Shown: positions 1-14,000 of the stretch, one piece after another
Layout of the letters: each line of letters opens with the position of its first letter
Numbering within the stretch: the first letter of the stretch is position 1
Source of the DNA: Diploscapter coronatus
Lineage: Eukaryota; Nematoda; Chromadorea; Rhabditida; Rhabditidae
Length of the DNA stretch: 64,000 nucleotides
Assembly: GCA_964036155.1 (NCBI GenBank)
Contig: OZ038423.1
Location: 68,153,249 to 68,217,248, forward strand
Reading direction: 5' to 3'
The notes under the pieces: generated by a model
What the model saw: only the letters and a program-made list of their open reading frames with translations
Databases searched by the model: none
What the model was told of the DNA's origin: nothing
Program-made: the position numbers and the translations under genes

Positions 1-3000
1 TATTTTGTCATCCATTCATTTTCTAAAAAAAACCTTAATTTTCTTTGAAATTTTATTTTTTCTAAAATTTTTCATGTACTTTTAAAAATCTTTATACTTT
101 CTAAAGTTTATCTTGCATTATCCTTTCAAGGTATAAATCGTGTCGCCTTATTCCCGATTCTCTAAATCCTTTTATACTATTGCATGCCTTTCTCGGCTGT
201 CACTTGCCGATCTTGACCTCGTGGTGGAGATTGATAAATTAGATAGTACGCTAAACGAGAGATACCAAAGAAGGAGATTGAAAGAAATGGAAAAATCCAA
301 TGAACTCATACCCGACTTGATGGAGTTATGGTGAAATGTTTCATTCTTACTGAATTCCGAAAAAAAACTTCTCTCAATTTTCCAATTTTCGGATTTATTT
401 CGGTTCTTACCCTTGTATCTTCGATCTTTCCATTATCTCATTCTTCGCGTCTTTTGCCCTCCAGTTTTCTCATTCTCTTCGCGAATTTCCATCTTCGATG
501 TCCAATGTCAAATGCCTCCGAATGTCTGTTTCGTTCGTTTTGTTCTGTTCGCTACTGCTTCGAATGATTGAGTACGCGAACCAAAGACGATTTTCTTATC
601 CGCGGCTATTTTCGTTTCTGAACCGTTTCTCTATATTTCAGGAAACTTTGATATAATTTATGTTTTTTAGGTGTTTGAGAGATTCAGTATGGCATATAAC
701 AAACAGATAAAATGAGTTTTCATGCATTTCGATATATCGTAAAGTGTATTCAATTTATTTTTCTACCATATTGTCCCATTATCTAATGTCTGTAAGACTT
801 CTTATCAAGTACCTCATTTTCCTTGAAACATTTTTAAAGGATAATCGGAATTTTGATAAATTTAGCTCCATTACGAAAAATTAAGTCCGATTTTTGAAAT
901 GTTTATTCTAAAAGTGTTTCTTAGAAAAATCTTTTATGTGTTGAAGCATAGGTCCAAACACAGGATGGAATGTTATTTTTTCTCAAAGCCGAATATCCTT
1001 CATCCAAAAGCCTTGGTCCACCCTTAATCGCCTTAAATGGGAAGTGCTTATATATGGCCTCATCCTTTCAGTCGACTAAATCTAAATAAGCATGTTGATT
1101 TTGCCTACCTTCAAAAAAGTAAACCTTCTACGTCATTTATGAGGATTCATTTAAATTTCATTACTTTTCTAATCTGATCTTTCAGCTATTTTTTTTTTGA
1201 AAATATAAATTTCTTTTCGTCCTGTTCCTGCGATATTTTATCATTTCGCTCGTTATTTGACCATTTATCTCTTCCTTTCCCAATTTGGTTTTTTGCAGTC
1301 GAAACTTCAAAAACACCTACATTAAACCTTATCATTTATTGCCTACTGCAAACACTATTTTGACTCCTCTGCAATTCTAGCCTTTCTAACGATGAAAGGT
1401 CGAAAAATAGCAGGGCTAATATGTTACTCTGAATCTCTACCCTTTTTAGTGATAAAAGATAGGAAGGCGTATTTGGTTTATCACTCTGCAAGGGCGTAGT
1501 CTCATCATCACATTTGATTTCCTCCAAAACTGACCTTACTCTGCATCTTCGTTTGTAAGCAGTGGTTAAGCATAGGCGCACTCTGCCGTGTCTTGGTTCT
1601 ACCCCTTTTACGGTCAAAATTTTGACATGCGCCGTCGTGTTTCTATCAATCATATTGCATCGACAAAAAATTAGCAGCAGGACGTACTAATTGGCTTTCG
1701 ATAGAGGCCAAATTGTTGGCCTTTTAAAATGTCTAAGTGGAATCGGCAAAAACGAGATTTGAAATTGAAGAAGAGGTGGTTTTTGTGAAACCGATACTAA
1801 CTCCGTTTTGGGACGCCAATTTTAGATCGAACTTTTTTGTTGGCAGAAATTTTAGATTTAAAACATGTTTTCTCGGATTTTCTTGACTAACTGCGCAAAA
1901 ATATGTCAATATCTTATCCATCCCCAGTTCTCTGAAAAATAAAAACAAAACTATAATTAGCTCTTCTCTCACACTGTGCTGTAAAAATGCTCGCGAATAA
2001 TTCCGAAGACAAATGTTCCCAATCGAATTTTCTACATGTGTACTATTTCTCCTTTATCCGTGTCCTAACTGACTTATGGCTTCTTCCTCATCGCCAGTGG
2101 TGTGCATGTTGGTTCCTCCTATAATTGCAGCCTTTGTTTGTGTCCCAATCTCTCCCATTCTGCATTTCCGTTCCCTTCCATAATTGGATAGATCTCACCA
2201 GCTTTTCTTCCAATATCCCCCATTTTTCCATTTTATCCCATTTTAGACATGATTTACACGGTTCCCAAATGTATGACTATTTTTTTACAGAATCAAAGAT
2301 ATGTTAAATCTTGGTATAACATTACGATCGCTTTCTTTTGACTATTTTAATTATGCTAGGTCCCAAATTTTTGAATAGAAATACAAATTCAATTCTATAT
2401 CTATTCGAACCGTTCTTACTTATTCACTACATTCTATCCAGAATATGTCATGTTTAAAATTTCTGGATAGAAAAAATAAAATTTAATATTTGATTCGTCC
2501 AATTTCTTGCGAGTAATGAAAATTTACTAAAGCCAAAAATTATTCCTCAAGTTGATTTTCACGTGCATTTTCTTCTTATCAGCTTACTCACACATTTGTT
2601 TGTGAGTCTTGAATGTTTCCGAATTCTTTGTCTGAGTTTTTCTCGTGCCGTTTTTTGAAATCAGTGCTTCATTTCTGCGGTTTTTGCCGACTTTCTCGGT
2701 CGGTCAGCTGCGAGAATCGAGAATCGCCGCCCTGCGAACACTTTTTTGCCTTATCAAACCAACTTCATCAAAACAATACTGTTGGAAGGGTGAATGGAAT
2801 GCAAAGTGTGGGCGCATATTAGATGACACATGCTTAATTAGGTGGACATTGCTAACGCTAATTCCTACTTTTATCGCATATTTTATCTTCGAACGTTAAC
2901 TTTAAGCGATCTATGAAAATTAGCCTATTAAATACACTGATTTGTACGGTTTGGAAATGGATATTTTTGCTCTTGAACAATTTTGGTAATGTTCAAATTT

Positions 3001-5020
3001 GTTCATTTTTGACGAATTTTAAGAAATTATTTTCGCTATCACATTGAAATTTGAGATGAATATTTTCGATATGTTTTGCCGAAAGATAGCGCGGAAATGA
3101 TGGAGAAAAATAAGCTCACGCGATGAGAAAATTATGCAACATTTCGAGGCGCGAAATTTCCGATTTTTTGATGAGCTGTATCATTTTCAACTTTCAATTA
3201 TTTTGAACAATATATAGCCAATTCTCGCTGGTGATCGATCAGTGCATGTTTCCTTATTGATAAGATTGAATTTTGTGAAACATTTCTAAGAACTTTTATA
3301 TCTTGAACAATGCCATAGTTTTAGCAAATAACTTTAATTTCAAACCGCTGCTCATTCGCAATGTTTGTGTATTCTTCAATGATACCGTTTTTTCCCAAAA
3401 CTTATTCGACTTATTCCATCTTTAAAGATCGATTTTCTTGTCGACCAAATCTCGTCTCATCTCTCGATCAGCTTAATGTCGGATATTCAAATGAGGTTTT
3501 CTCTTTCTCGTCTCTATTTACCCGTCAAGCGTTCGTTCATACCTCTCTTGATTTTCTCTCGGTTCTGTCAATCATGATTCTAAAAATCTTTTTATAGAAG
3601 TTTCACCAAATCAATCCATAGCTTTTCTTATAAAACTTTATAAACTAGTATATTCTACTATGGTGGGCTTGAATATCTTGTCAAAAGTACATCTAAGATC
3701 TAAGTTTTCCTAGATTTATTGAAATTCTTCTTCTTGATCCATTTTCGATCTGTTCCCAACCTCTTGATCTTCACTCCTCTGACTGCCTGACGATCTCTCG
3801 ATTTCCCAAGATCTCTCGCGAATTTTGTCTGACCGCAATCAAATTATGCGTCTCATGAATTTGCACTTCTTTCCTCTGCCGGTGTGCCCATTTACAGGCA
3901 ACCGAATTACAGGCGTCTTTTCAGGGGTTGTAATTGCATCAATCCAATTGTCAGTTGTAAGACTGGCGGGGTTGGCGGTAAACCTTCACACCCCAAAAGT
4001 CAACAACCTAACAATTTTTCGGTAGCTGAAAGAAGAACGCACTCCATTTTTGGTTCATCATGCAAAATTGATGTTTTGAAATTCTCTTCCTTTCTTATTT
4101 CAGGAATTTTCATGGGATATTCAAATTTAGGGGTTTCATAAGCATATTTTCTGCAATCTCTGATCATCATCTCAGCTTTTTTTCGAATCCAAAAACTCTC
4201 TAGGTTTTTGATGAACAATTTTATATCTCGGTTTTTTGCAACTCTCATTTTTCAAGCTGAAAAGAATCAGAAAATTAGAGACAGTGGAAAATGAGAGGTC
4301 GAAAAGATAGAGAAATCGGTTAGAGAGCACGCGAAACCACTTCTCTGTTTGCTTGCGCAAATTCGAGGCTTGTGGGAGGCACAAAAGAGGCGGGGCTAGA
4401 GATGGAGAGAAGTGGAAGAAATAGCCTTCATGATAGAGAGAGGAGAGTGAAGGAAAGGGCGAGAAAGAATGAGAAAGGGGAAGAAAGAGAGTCAATGAAA
4501 AGCTAGCAAACGATCGAGCTGACTTTCTTCTTGTTTCTTTGTGGAATTTTTTCTGCTATCTTTTCACTCTCTCAATCTTTCGCACTATTTCTCTATTCCA
4601 ACCTGTATTCCGTTTTGCAATCACTTGATCGGTTACTTGCAATTTTCTTCGGAATTTATTTTTTCGTGCTTTTCCGAGATCTTTCATTGCAACTGTCATT
4701 TTCAACTACTTACTTTCACTCGTACCATCTCAATTTCTTTTAGTTTTTTCATGACCACCTGAAAATCGCATGGTATTATGACACGAGAGATACGCAAAAT
4801 AAGGTTGGTAAGAAACCTGTTTGCATACTATTTCCCGCGCGCCCGTGTCATAATATTATCTTGCGGCTTCCAGGTTGCCTTTTTTGAAAAAAACAATTCA
4901 GCTCCATCCCCGTCTCATGATCGACTTCTCTGCGTCAGATCTGCAGTGTCTGCGTCTCCACTAATCGCGAACTCTCTCGACGTCGTTCAAACTTATCCGA
5001 TTTGGAGAATTCGAAAGCTG
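1..5020. other. No supported gene; upstream region of crm-1
   Basis: AT-rich sequence with scattered short ORFs that lack splice-site support, codon bias or recognisable motifs. Purine/pyrimidine-rich tracts (for example 4260-4500) explain several of the longer ORFs. The last few hundred bases before 5021 presumably hold the crm-1 promoter and 5' UTR. No TATA box or trans-splice acceptor directly next to the ATG is clear. Confidence 0.5.
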
Positions 5021-8000
5021 ATGTTGGCGGCCTCGTCCTGGCCACGCCTCATCATATCAGTCCTATTCGGAGCACTCATTGTTCTCGCTAAGGAGGTACG
5101 GGGAATTGATATGTACCATTTATCTTGCAATTTTGACAATTTGGAAAAGCAGGTGCATTGTATCATCACTGTATATAGGAGAAATAGTGCTAACAAGGAA
5201 ACCCCACGAACTGATACTCGAATTTCTTGCTCATTTTTGACAGATATAACCCAATTCGAATATGTAGATCACGATTATCGGCTCAAAAACGCGAATAAGC
5301 TTATTTGTGCGGGATAATTAGACATAATTACTCTTTCACTTTATAAAAAAAATTCAAAAATTAGATATCTGATGATGGGTATGTGAAAAATTTTGCACTT
5401 TTATTGCAATTCTAGATTTCCACAGATTTTGTCGAAAAAAGTGGAGAACAAATTTTCAAAAATCGTCTTTTCTCAAAATAAATTTTTCTCATTGCCAGTA
5501 ACACATCGCGTTTCTTGGATGTTTTGATGCGCTCTTAAGTCGTCATGTAAAGGTCAAAACGTGACTAATGCAGTCGCGCGTTTATCATAAAAGAGAAAAA
5601 TTCTCCATCAGACCTAAGCAGATTTTCAGCTGTAATGAAAAATTTTAGCGTTGGGAGTAGCATGATAATTTTTCTAACAGAAAAGTAACACATAAGGGTA
5701 GGTAACGAGATTTGTCTGTGGAAAATTTTGCTTAAACGATGAATAATTCTGATCTCCGTATTCAGGGAATCTTAGAAATTTGATTAAAAACGAAAGGGAA
5801 GTCGATACTTATTGATTTCTTCACAAATTCAGGAGACGACTTGCCCTTCGGTCTGCGGTACTTGCATCGAGCCACCCAAGGAATGTAGTCACACGGTACT
5901 GGACTCGTGCGGATGTTGTCCGGTTAGTCGTCATTTTTCTTTTAAAAATACGACGAATGAAGCACCTTTTCTGTGTTGCGTATTTTTCGATTTTGCGCAT
6001 AATTTACGGCAATTTTCTTGGGTTCTGCCAAGAAACATGGTTTATCATGGGAAAGTAAATTACAATTTCAGCATATTAAATTTTCCCTTCTATCTATAAA
6101 TGCCCAAAACGTTGCATATATTCGGTAATAAACTACGCGTCTGATTTCCGACTGATATATGCTTAGTGTTTCCCTTCATGCACTCGGTCCTCACATCATC
6201 ATGCTAAGCGACGTTCTCTAAGAGGGGCCAAACTGTCGACTCCTCTCCTTCTCTTCCAAGCGCTATTTCTCATCCCTATTTACATTTGACTGATCATCTA
6301 TCTCTCTTCTTAAATGGAAGACGATAACTAGAGACTGAGGAAATTGAAGAGAACGCAAAGAAGCAGGAAGTCATTTTTTCTCTCCCCCAGCCGATCCTAT
6401 TTGTTTTCATTTTTCGATTGTGTGCTCCTCTTCAAAGCTTCGCGCGGACCCTCTCTATCTCTGAAATCTCTCATCCTTTCATAGTCATGTCTCCGTTTTC
6501 TGCTTTCCTAACTGCAAATTTTCCATGCTATTTCAATTTCTCTGACTGGCTTCTTCGTACCGTTCGAATTTGATGAACGAGAGATAACGAAAATGCGAGA
6601 GAGATAGGGAAGAGATTCAAAGTTGCTCATTTTTTTTGAAGAGCTTGTATCGACTTTTCGGGGAAATCAATATCAGTCACATGATAAGAGACAAACGTTG
6701 TTAAGAAAACATCTGAATAAAAAGACTAAAGTGTAATTTCATAACTCGAAATAAATAAAAACATACTGGTGAAGTAAAAAGACAGTTTGACTACAGTTTC
6801 ATTTCGTTGGTTTGTTTTTCGAATCATAGATTTTTGAAGCACTAACCTAAAACCTTCAATCATGATTTCAAAGCGATTTATTTATCAATACGCACTTTAT
6901 GCCTCAGTTTTTATACATTGGCATTTTCTCACTCGACGCCATGGCCGAGTAGTTAGGACGGCCGCCGCCAGCCAGAGGTGTCGGATTTCATCTTTCTGCC
7001 CAGCATTTTTGGTTCCACAAAAGCTGGGCTTCATTTTTTGTCTCGTCTTCTCTTGAATTCCCCCATTGTCTCGCGATCTCTCTGCTTCTCTTCCGGCGCC
7101 AACTCCCGGTAATTGTTAAGTCAACACTAAATGAAAAACTTCCCGTGTAGTTCGCGAAAACAGCGTTGAATTTTAGGAGAATTTGAGAATCGAGAAAAGT
7201 TAGAGGAAATTCGGTATCAAAATGAAGGGGATGCTCAAAGCTTGCACTAGTCGGTGAATTTTTGAAACGGGGGCTTTGGGTTGGCCAACCAAAAATTCAA
7301 TCTTATGAACTACCCGCGTCTTAAGTAATTACAATGAAAACAATAATTCGAAGGCTTTATGTGTTATGAAATTATTCATGTGCCTTTAAAAGTTTTAATA
7401 GATTATCCTCTCTATGTTAATTTCAGAGCAAAGAAACTCACCTATGTTTTGAAGAAAAAATTTATTGCCAAAGTCTTTATTCGAGATTATTCGACCATTG
7501 ATCTTTCTTTCAAACCCAAGAAAACTATCCAAATGTTCAATGCTGTATAATTGTCAGTTTTGAATCCACCTTTTGAATGAACTCTCTACAATTCACAGGA
7601 ATTGTGACAACGACTTCGGAAAAAACGGATAAATCATGAATAAATGCTGCGTTTGGATGTGCAAGAGGATTTATGGGCTTGTGAACATGAATGGAGATGC
7701 ATCTACTGTACAACTATAGAGACGCAGTCAGTTTCTTTAGATAGTAGGAAGAATATTTGCTTAACCTCATATTTCGGAACTACGATTTAGGAATTATCTG
7801 AAAATTATTCTAAAATTTCAGTCTTTCAAATTGAACTTTTTTAGATAAATGAGAATTAGCTCGAAATTTGTTAAAGATAGACATCACTCTCGTGGAACTT
7901 TGAATAATCCCTATCAGATTTACTTTATCTAAATTTGTTGATAGCTGAACGGTGATCATTTTTAGAGTGCAAAGTTAGGGATATTTCAAGATTGAGAGGG

Positions 8001-11000
8001 TCAAAAGATATGCGGGGCCATTTCCTGTTTACCGTTACTCAGATATTGACGCATCGTTTGTAAAGATACCCCTCCCTATCTATTGCGCGTACGTCTGTGT
8101 GCATTCGGGAAAATACTACGTGAAAGGAAGAGGTTGAAATTGCGGAGATGTGCGAAAAAACCGACTTAACTGAGTGCATAATCTGCGCGTATTGTTTGTT
8201 TTGTTCAGAACGACTAAAATAGCAGTTACAATATGCAAATAGAGAAGATGTGAAGATATGGAGTGATAGTGTTGAAAATTTTTGGTCAATAGTTATCTTT
8301 ATTCTACGAACACGAGTGGGAGCATCAATGCGAAAAGGAGTTAAATGCTGTCGAAATTTTCTGAAACATATTTTCCAAAATTGATGAAAATATCCTGAGC
8401 ATAGTTATTTTGGAAAAAAAAGTTCGATAAACTTTTCTGCGCTCCTACAGGCAACTTTGAAATGACGAGATGGCGTGAGGACGCGTGCTATAGTTAAGGG
8501 TAGGTAAAGGTATGAAAGTAGGGGGAAATAGTGTGAGAAAAGATAGTTCACATCTTCACGTCGTTCCCGGTCATTTCTCAGTTGTCACTTCTACAGCATC
8601 AGCATCTAATGAAATCAAGACTAACAGATTATTTGATGAAACATACGAAAGAAATGAAGGTCAAATAAACTCATTTTTAATTTTCAGGTGTGCGTTCGTG
8701 AATTGGGCGAGCCATGTGGTGGAAACGATGGGGTTTGTGACGAGAAGCTGACGTGCACCCAAGATTCTGATGACGACGTCGGACGATGTACAGGTCGGTG
8801 AAAACTAAAATTTAGAATTTTTGGCTCTAATTATCCCCATCCTTCCGCAACACTTCTAGTATCGAATTCCTATTCATTTTTTATTACCTCTACTATATAT
8901 GATTCAACGAATAATAAGGTATCTTTCATCGTATCATAGAGTTTTAAATTACCCATCTCTTTTGTAGCTAAACCTGTCATAAGTATTAAAGAAAGTTTAA
9001 ACTGAACTCATTAGTAGAAATAAAAATAGGATATCTTGCACAAGGCTGTGTCATTTGCTGAATTGCAAACTCATTATTACGATAATATGTCAATCGTATC
9101 AATTAATTCATTTTAAATTGAACCTATCAACATTTACGCTTCTCACTACTCAGAAATTTTCAATCGATGATTATTGCTACCTGCAAAATTTCTGTTTCTT
9201 CCTTCCGGACTCGCTTTCCCTTTCTTCGACCAAAGTGATTCATACTCGGACGCTACAAAGCCAACTCCGAGTCATAGGGAATTCACTTTTTGCTCTGCAT
9301 CTCTAGACACCTCAGTGCTTAAGAATAGGCCAGACTCCAAAGAGCCGAGTCGAAATTTCCAATGCACGATTCAAAATCAAAGTCGCGCACTTTCAAAATG
9401 TCACCTCGACACAATACTTTGCTCGCGACAATGCTTCATAAAATAACATTTTGAGTGACTTGGAATTTTGAGAAACGTCTATTGAATCTTTCCATGATTA
9501 GGACTGGATATATTGAAGTTTCGAGTATAAATTGTTGAATTTTGGTGCTATTCACACTTTCTTCACGTTTTTTCCGAGCGATTTTTTAATATTTTGATCG
9601 GGGGAAATTGCAATTTTCCAGCGGAAATAATTCGTCTTTCTCATTTATGTCTGTCGCGTTGGTGTCGAAAAAATCAGCATCGAAATTTGGAAGAAATGAC
9701 TATTTTTAAGGAATTTTATGAGCTTCGTAAGACTTTGAAATTTTAAAACGTTTGATTTTCGAATAGTATTTTGAGCGTAATTTTCTTTCTTTTTTTAATT
9801 TTTATTATCTTGGCAAATTTGTAACGCATCTTCATATATTTTTATTTTTTTCATAATTTTCATGTTTTATTCTGATTCATTAATCTCTACTGTATCTTTT
9901 ATTGAGATTTCATATTTTCTGATTGCGTGCTAGAAATTCGCAAAATCAATTTTTTCAAATTTTTAGTCCTATTCATTTTTCTCTTGAATCATAAAAAGCG
10001 GAGCTTCATCTAGCATGTTTGATAAAGTTAAATAAGACTTTCTTTCTGCGCGTCTAGCTTTGAGAAATAACATAGGAAGATCTGAAAATATTAGAGATGT
10101 TAGAGAAGTCATAGGATTTTATTTTGGAGAAATAGTATCTGGAGATATGTTAATTTTGTGAGAGTTGCAAGAAGTTAGACAGATTTTATGGTCCTTTAAC
10201 CGCAACGAGCTAACTCGCAAACAAAAACATTAAAATAGGCCATTAACATACACGCGACGAGATGAGAATTGGATGAAATACGCTAACTCATTTCAGGGAG
10301 TAAAACTTTTTCGGGACTTGAAAGTTCGGAGAAAAAGGGTTTTTAGTGAATAGTACAACTGTGATGGCAGTATGGCATTGAATATTTCAGATGAAAGTCA
10401 CAGTCTAAATATTAGGTTATCGCATAAGTTCTGGCCAAATTTTTGAAAACTTCATTCCTCTAACATTGATTTATAGAACCAAATAGGGCTTCCGGTGGTA
10501 GAACTATCCCGTCTTGGGCTATCATTTGGCATACTTTTCGACTCCGTCACTTCGCAGATTACGGCTAAACAGGGTACAGAATGGACTCTTTAGAAAAATG
10601 TTTGCGAAAGTTTTTTATGAAGCTACGAAAGAAGAACTGAAAAATTCATTGCTATAAAATTTGTCCCATTTCGGACAATTTCAAATTTTCACATAAGGAG
10701 GATCAAGGTGTGAAAATCGAAATTTCCAAAAAATTTGACCAGAACTTATGCGACAACCCAATACGTTGAAGCACTTACGAAAATTATTTTGAGATCAATT
10801 AATCTTCACTAGCACTATGTAGTTTGCTCTATAAAATCAAGATATTTTCGAGGATTTCTAGCAAATGTTCCCGTTCAAAATTGCTCCTGCCAAAATTTTC
10901 AGCCTCAACAATTTTGCAGCCAATAACTCAGGTGTATCTGATTTCACATGCTCTGCTTCTTGCTGAGGCATTTGTTTGCTTAGAATAGAGCGAAATTCGC

Positions 11001-14000
11001 TCATCTGGTTCCGTTTTTGCTTGCCGAGTCGAGGTTTTACCCGTGATGTGCCGCAATTTTTTCGGACCGACATATGCCCCTATCGCTTTCCCATTCGCAC
11101 TACGGGGTCAGACTCGGTGTGCTTGAAGATCTCTTTCCAGCCCGCCTTATCTCAAGTGTCATGCTGCACAAACGTCAAATTCGCAATCAACTTACCTTTA
11201 AAAAATCATTGTCACGTCCCGAATTACCGCTTTTTCAATCCGGCAAAAACATTACGAACTCATATTTCAAGCAAAGCGGGACTCAAATAACATAATTCTA
11301 AGCGTAGGTTCAGCAAATTTATATTTATTTAGCTCAAACGTTAGGTTATCTTCACTCGAAACTTGTCATTTTACTAAATGTTTCATGCCAAACTTGGGAT
11401 ATACTATTAATTTTCGAGTATGTTTCAAGAAAATTTGTATATGAGAAACGTTAAACTTTGATTTAATGATGAGTTTTCCCGTTAATTAAGACGAACTTAA
11501 ATTATATCTGATATCTGATATACTTCATCATTTCATCTCACTATAATATCATCGGCGAATTTTGATGTATATCTTGAATGCACTAAAAATTCCAGCATCA
11601 TGATTTATGTTGCATGAACCTGATTGAGCAATGCCATATGGTGTGGGTGTGGACTCGTTCGATCTGGGAGATTTTTCCGCTCGCATATGCGGCAGCAATC
11701 CTCGCTATTTTCGACGGTTTTATAGGTCTTAAGTCAATCTGAAGTGGCATTTCATCATGAACTCGAGTTTTTCTTCGAATAATCGGCTGTTTACTTAGTT
11801 ATTGAGTCAAATTAATTGTTATGATATGTGATATTTTCATCTCTGGCGATTTTTTTTTGCACACGTGGAAAATCATAGGCGCTTTTCGAGATTTTACGGA
11901 CTCTAGGTCACTTCGTTTTTCTCCATTATATGAAATTTTAGCTCGATTTTTATGCTGTGATTTTTGAAACATAGCTCTGTTTGGTGATTTTCTGGTTACA
12001 TATGGGGGCAATTTTAGCACTTTTTGCCGAATTTTATGGGTCCGAGGTCAGTCGCAGGGGGTGCTGTGTGCTATGCGCATTTCAGCGCTTTCCGCCGCAT
12101 ATTTCGTGATTCTTTATGGGCGCGATTTGTTGCTCGTTTTTCACACATAACTTTGATAAACAATCGCCTCGAAATCAGCTGATAGAGGAACGAGAACATC
12201 TTTTCTGATTTCGATTCTTTCGTTTCATTGATTTACAACATTATTCGAGTTTGGTTAAAATTGCTCAATTTCAATGATTTTATTTCGATTACTACGTGCT
12301 CTAAATCCGATCCGATAATCTAAAGTCTATAGTTATTACAAATTCTATATTTGCTTCAAGATTTTCGAAGATAAGCTTTTTCGAAATCTATATTAATCTA
12401 TCGAACACTATTTGAAATTATCAAAATTTCTGCTACCATAGGATTTGCCTTCAAATTTCCTACAAACATTTTCCAAATTTAGAGCTATACGAATTTTATC
12501 CTTATCCTGCTCATTTGATTAACGAATTATCTAATTCCTCAGAAATTAGACGGTTTGAGCTCAAACATCCTTCGATTTTGCAGGATATTTTCATTTTTTT
12601 TTTTTCGGTTTCTCGTATTTTCGTGTTTTATCGCTATTTTCTCGACTCACGGCCATTCATTTTCGTTAATTGACATCAGCTGATGGGGGTCCGCAGGTCA
12701 TTTATCTGATAAAAAGTGCTAAGAAGTTAGAGATGACTTGAAGATAAGAGATAAAAAGATGAAAAATATCAGTCATAACGATTTTAGTGATAAAATTAGG
12801 AGATGCAAGTCTATTTTTAGAGAGCGAAAGGTAAAAATGCGAAATATTAGGGATTTTTGCGATGCATTCTTGCACCCGTAGGATCTAAATCAAATGCCTG
12901 CGTGAAATAGACGAGTGGCTGCAGGTAAAAAGTTGGATAGATATAACGCAAATTGAAGAGAGTCAGAAAAATGATAAGTGATAAAGAAATAGCGTTGAAA
13001 AAGCGAATATAGAAAGTGAAAAATAGTGTAGGAAATTGAGTGATATGAAAAAGAGCAATTGGCCTGAGCCGCGAAAATCCTTCCGCCCTTTGCTTTTTGC
13101 CCCCAGGCGCAACAAACAAATTCCCTGCATTCTTCGAATCATTCGCGCACTTTCGAGGAGTGGCGACGTAATTACGGGAGCGTTTTTGTGCCATTACTCA
13201 TTTTTGAAAGACGTTCAATAGACATTTTTATCGTTCGTGATTTGAATTTATTCCAATCCATCAGACTCGAATCACATAAATATATAGCATCTTTTGATCC
13301 ATATAATTTTTGAACACATGCCATCATCCATTAATCTAAATATTTTTTTATCTTTGTGAATATCTTCGAAGTTTCATAGACGTTAAGTAATTATTTGTCG
13401 GTAGAGAACTTTTGATTGATGCTTTGAAGTCCTTCGGAATATCTACATTTTCGGAACTTGTTTGAAATTATTTTGCCCAGAAAGAATCGCTACCTACACC
13501 TTTGAAATCTAGGTTTTCAATTTTATAGTAGTAATGACCTTTCGAGCTGAATCTCGGAAAACTTCTGAAATCGACACACATTTTGCCACACAACACAGCT
13601 GAGAGTGACAATTTGCTCAGAATTTGCACCTCCGAGGGCAGGGATAGGATTTCCGCGAAATTTCGAGCCCTTTTTCCTAGCAAAATAATCCCTTTGTTTT
13701 GCCCTATATTCTCTCAAGCCTACCTCTCAACATATAAATAGTAAATAGTTAGAGACGCAGACAGATTTTCGCCAATCGCATAATAGATGCGAGGTTTTAC
13801 TTTACTTGACTCAAAGAACTGAAATCCGAACCCGATCGAGCCCGAAAAGCCCCCAGTTTTTCGCTTGAATCAATAGCTTTATTTCCGGTACCTAAAATAC
13901 CCGAGAACCAAATGATCTTATTATTTTGCTAATGAAATTAGCAGTTATTTCGTGTATATTTTTAAAAAAAAATCTTGAATGGTATTAATTTCTTTGCAAT

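Noticed and set aside
140..334. ORF whose second half (EIDKLDSTLNERYQRRRLKE...) looks protein-like, as a terminal exon of an upstream gene
   Set aside because: An in-frame stop lies at 134-136 and no convincing acceptor exists between it and the good-looking part; only a weak GAG at 228-230. Kept as unproven.
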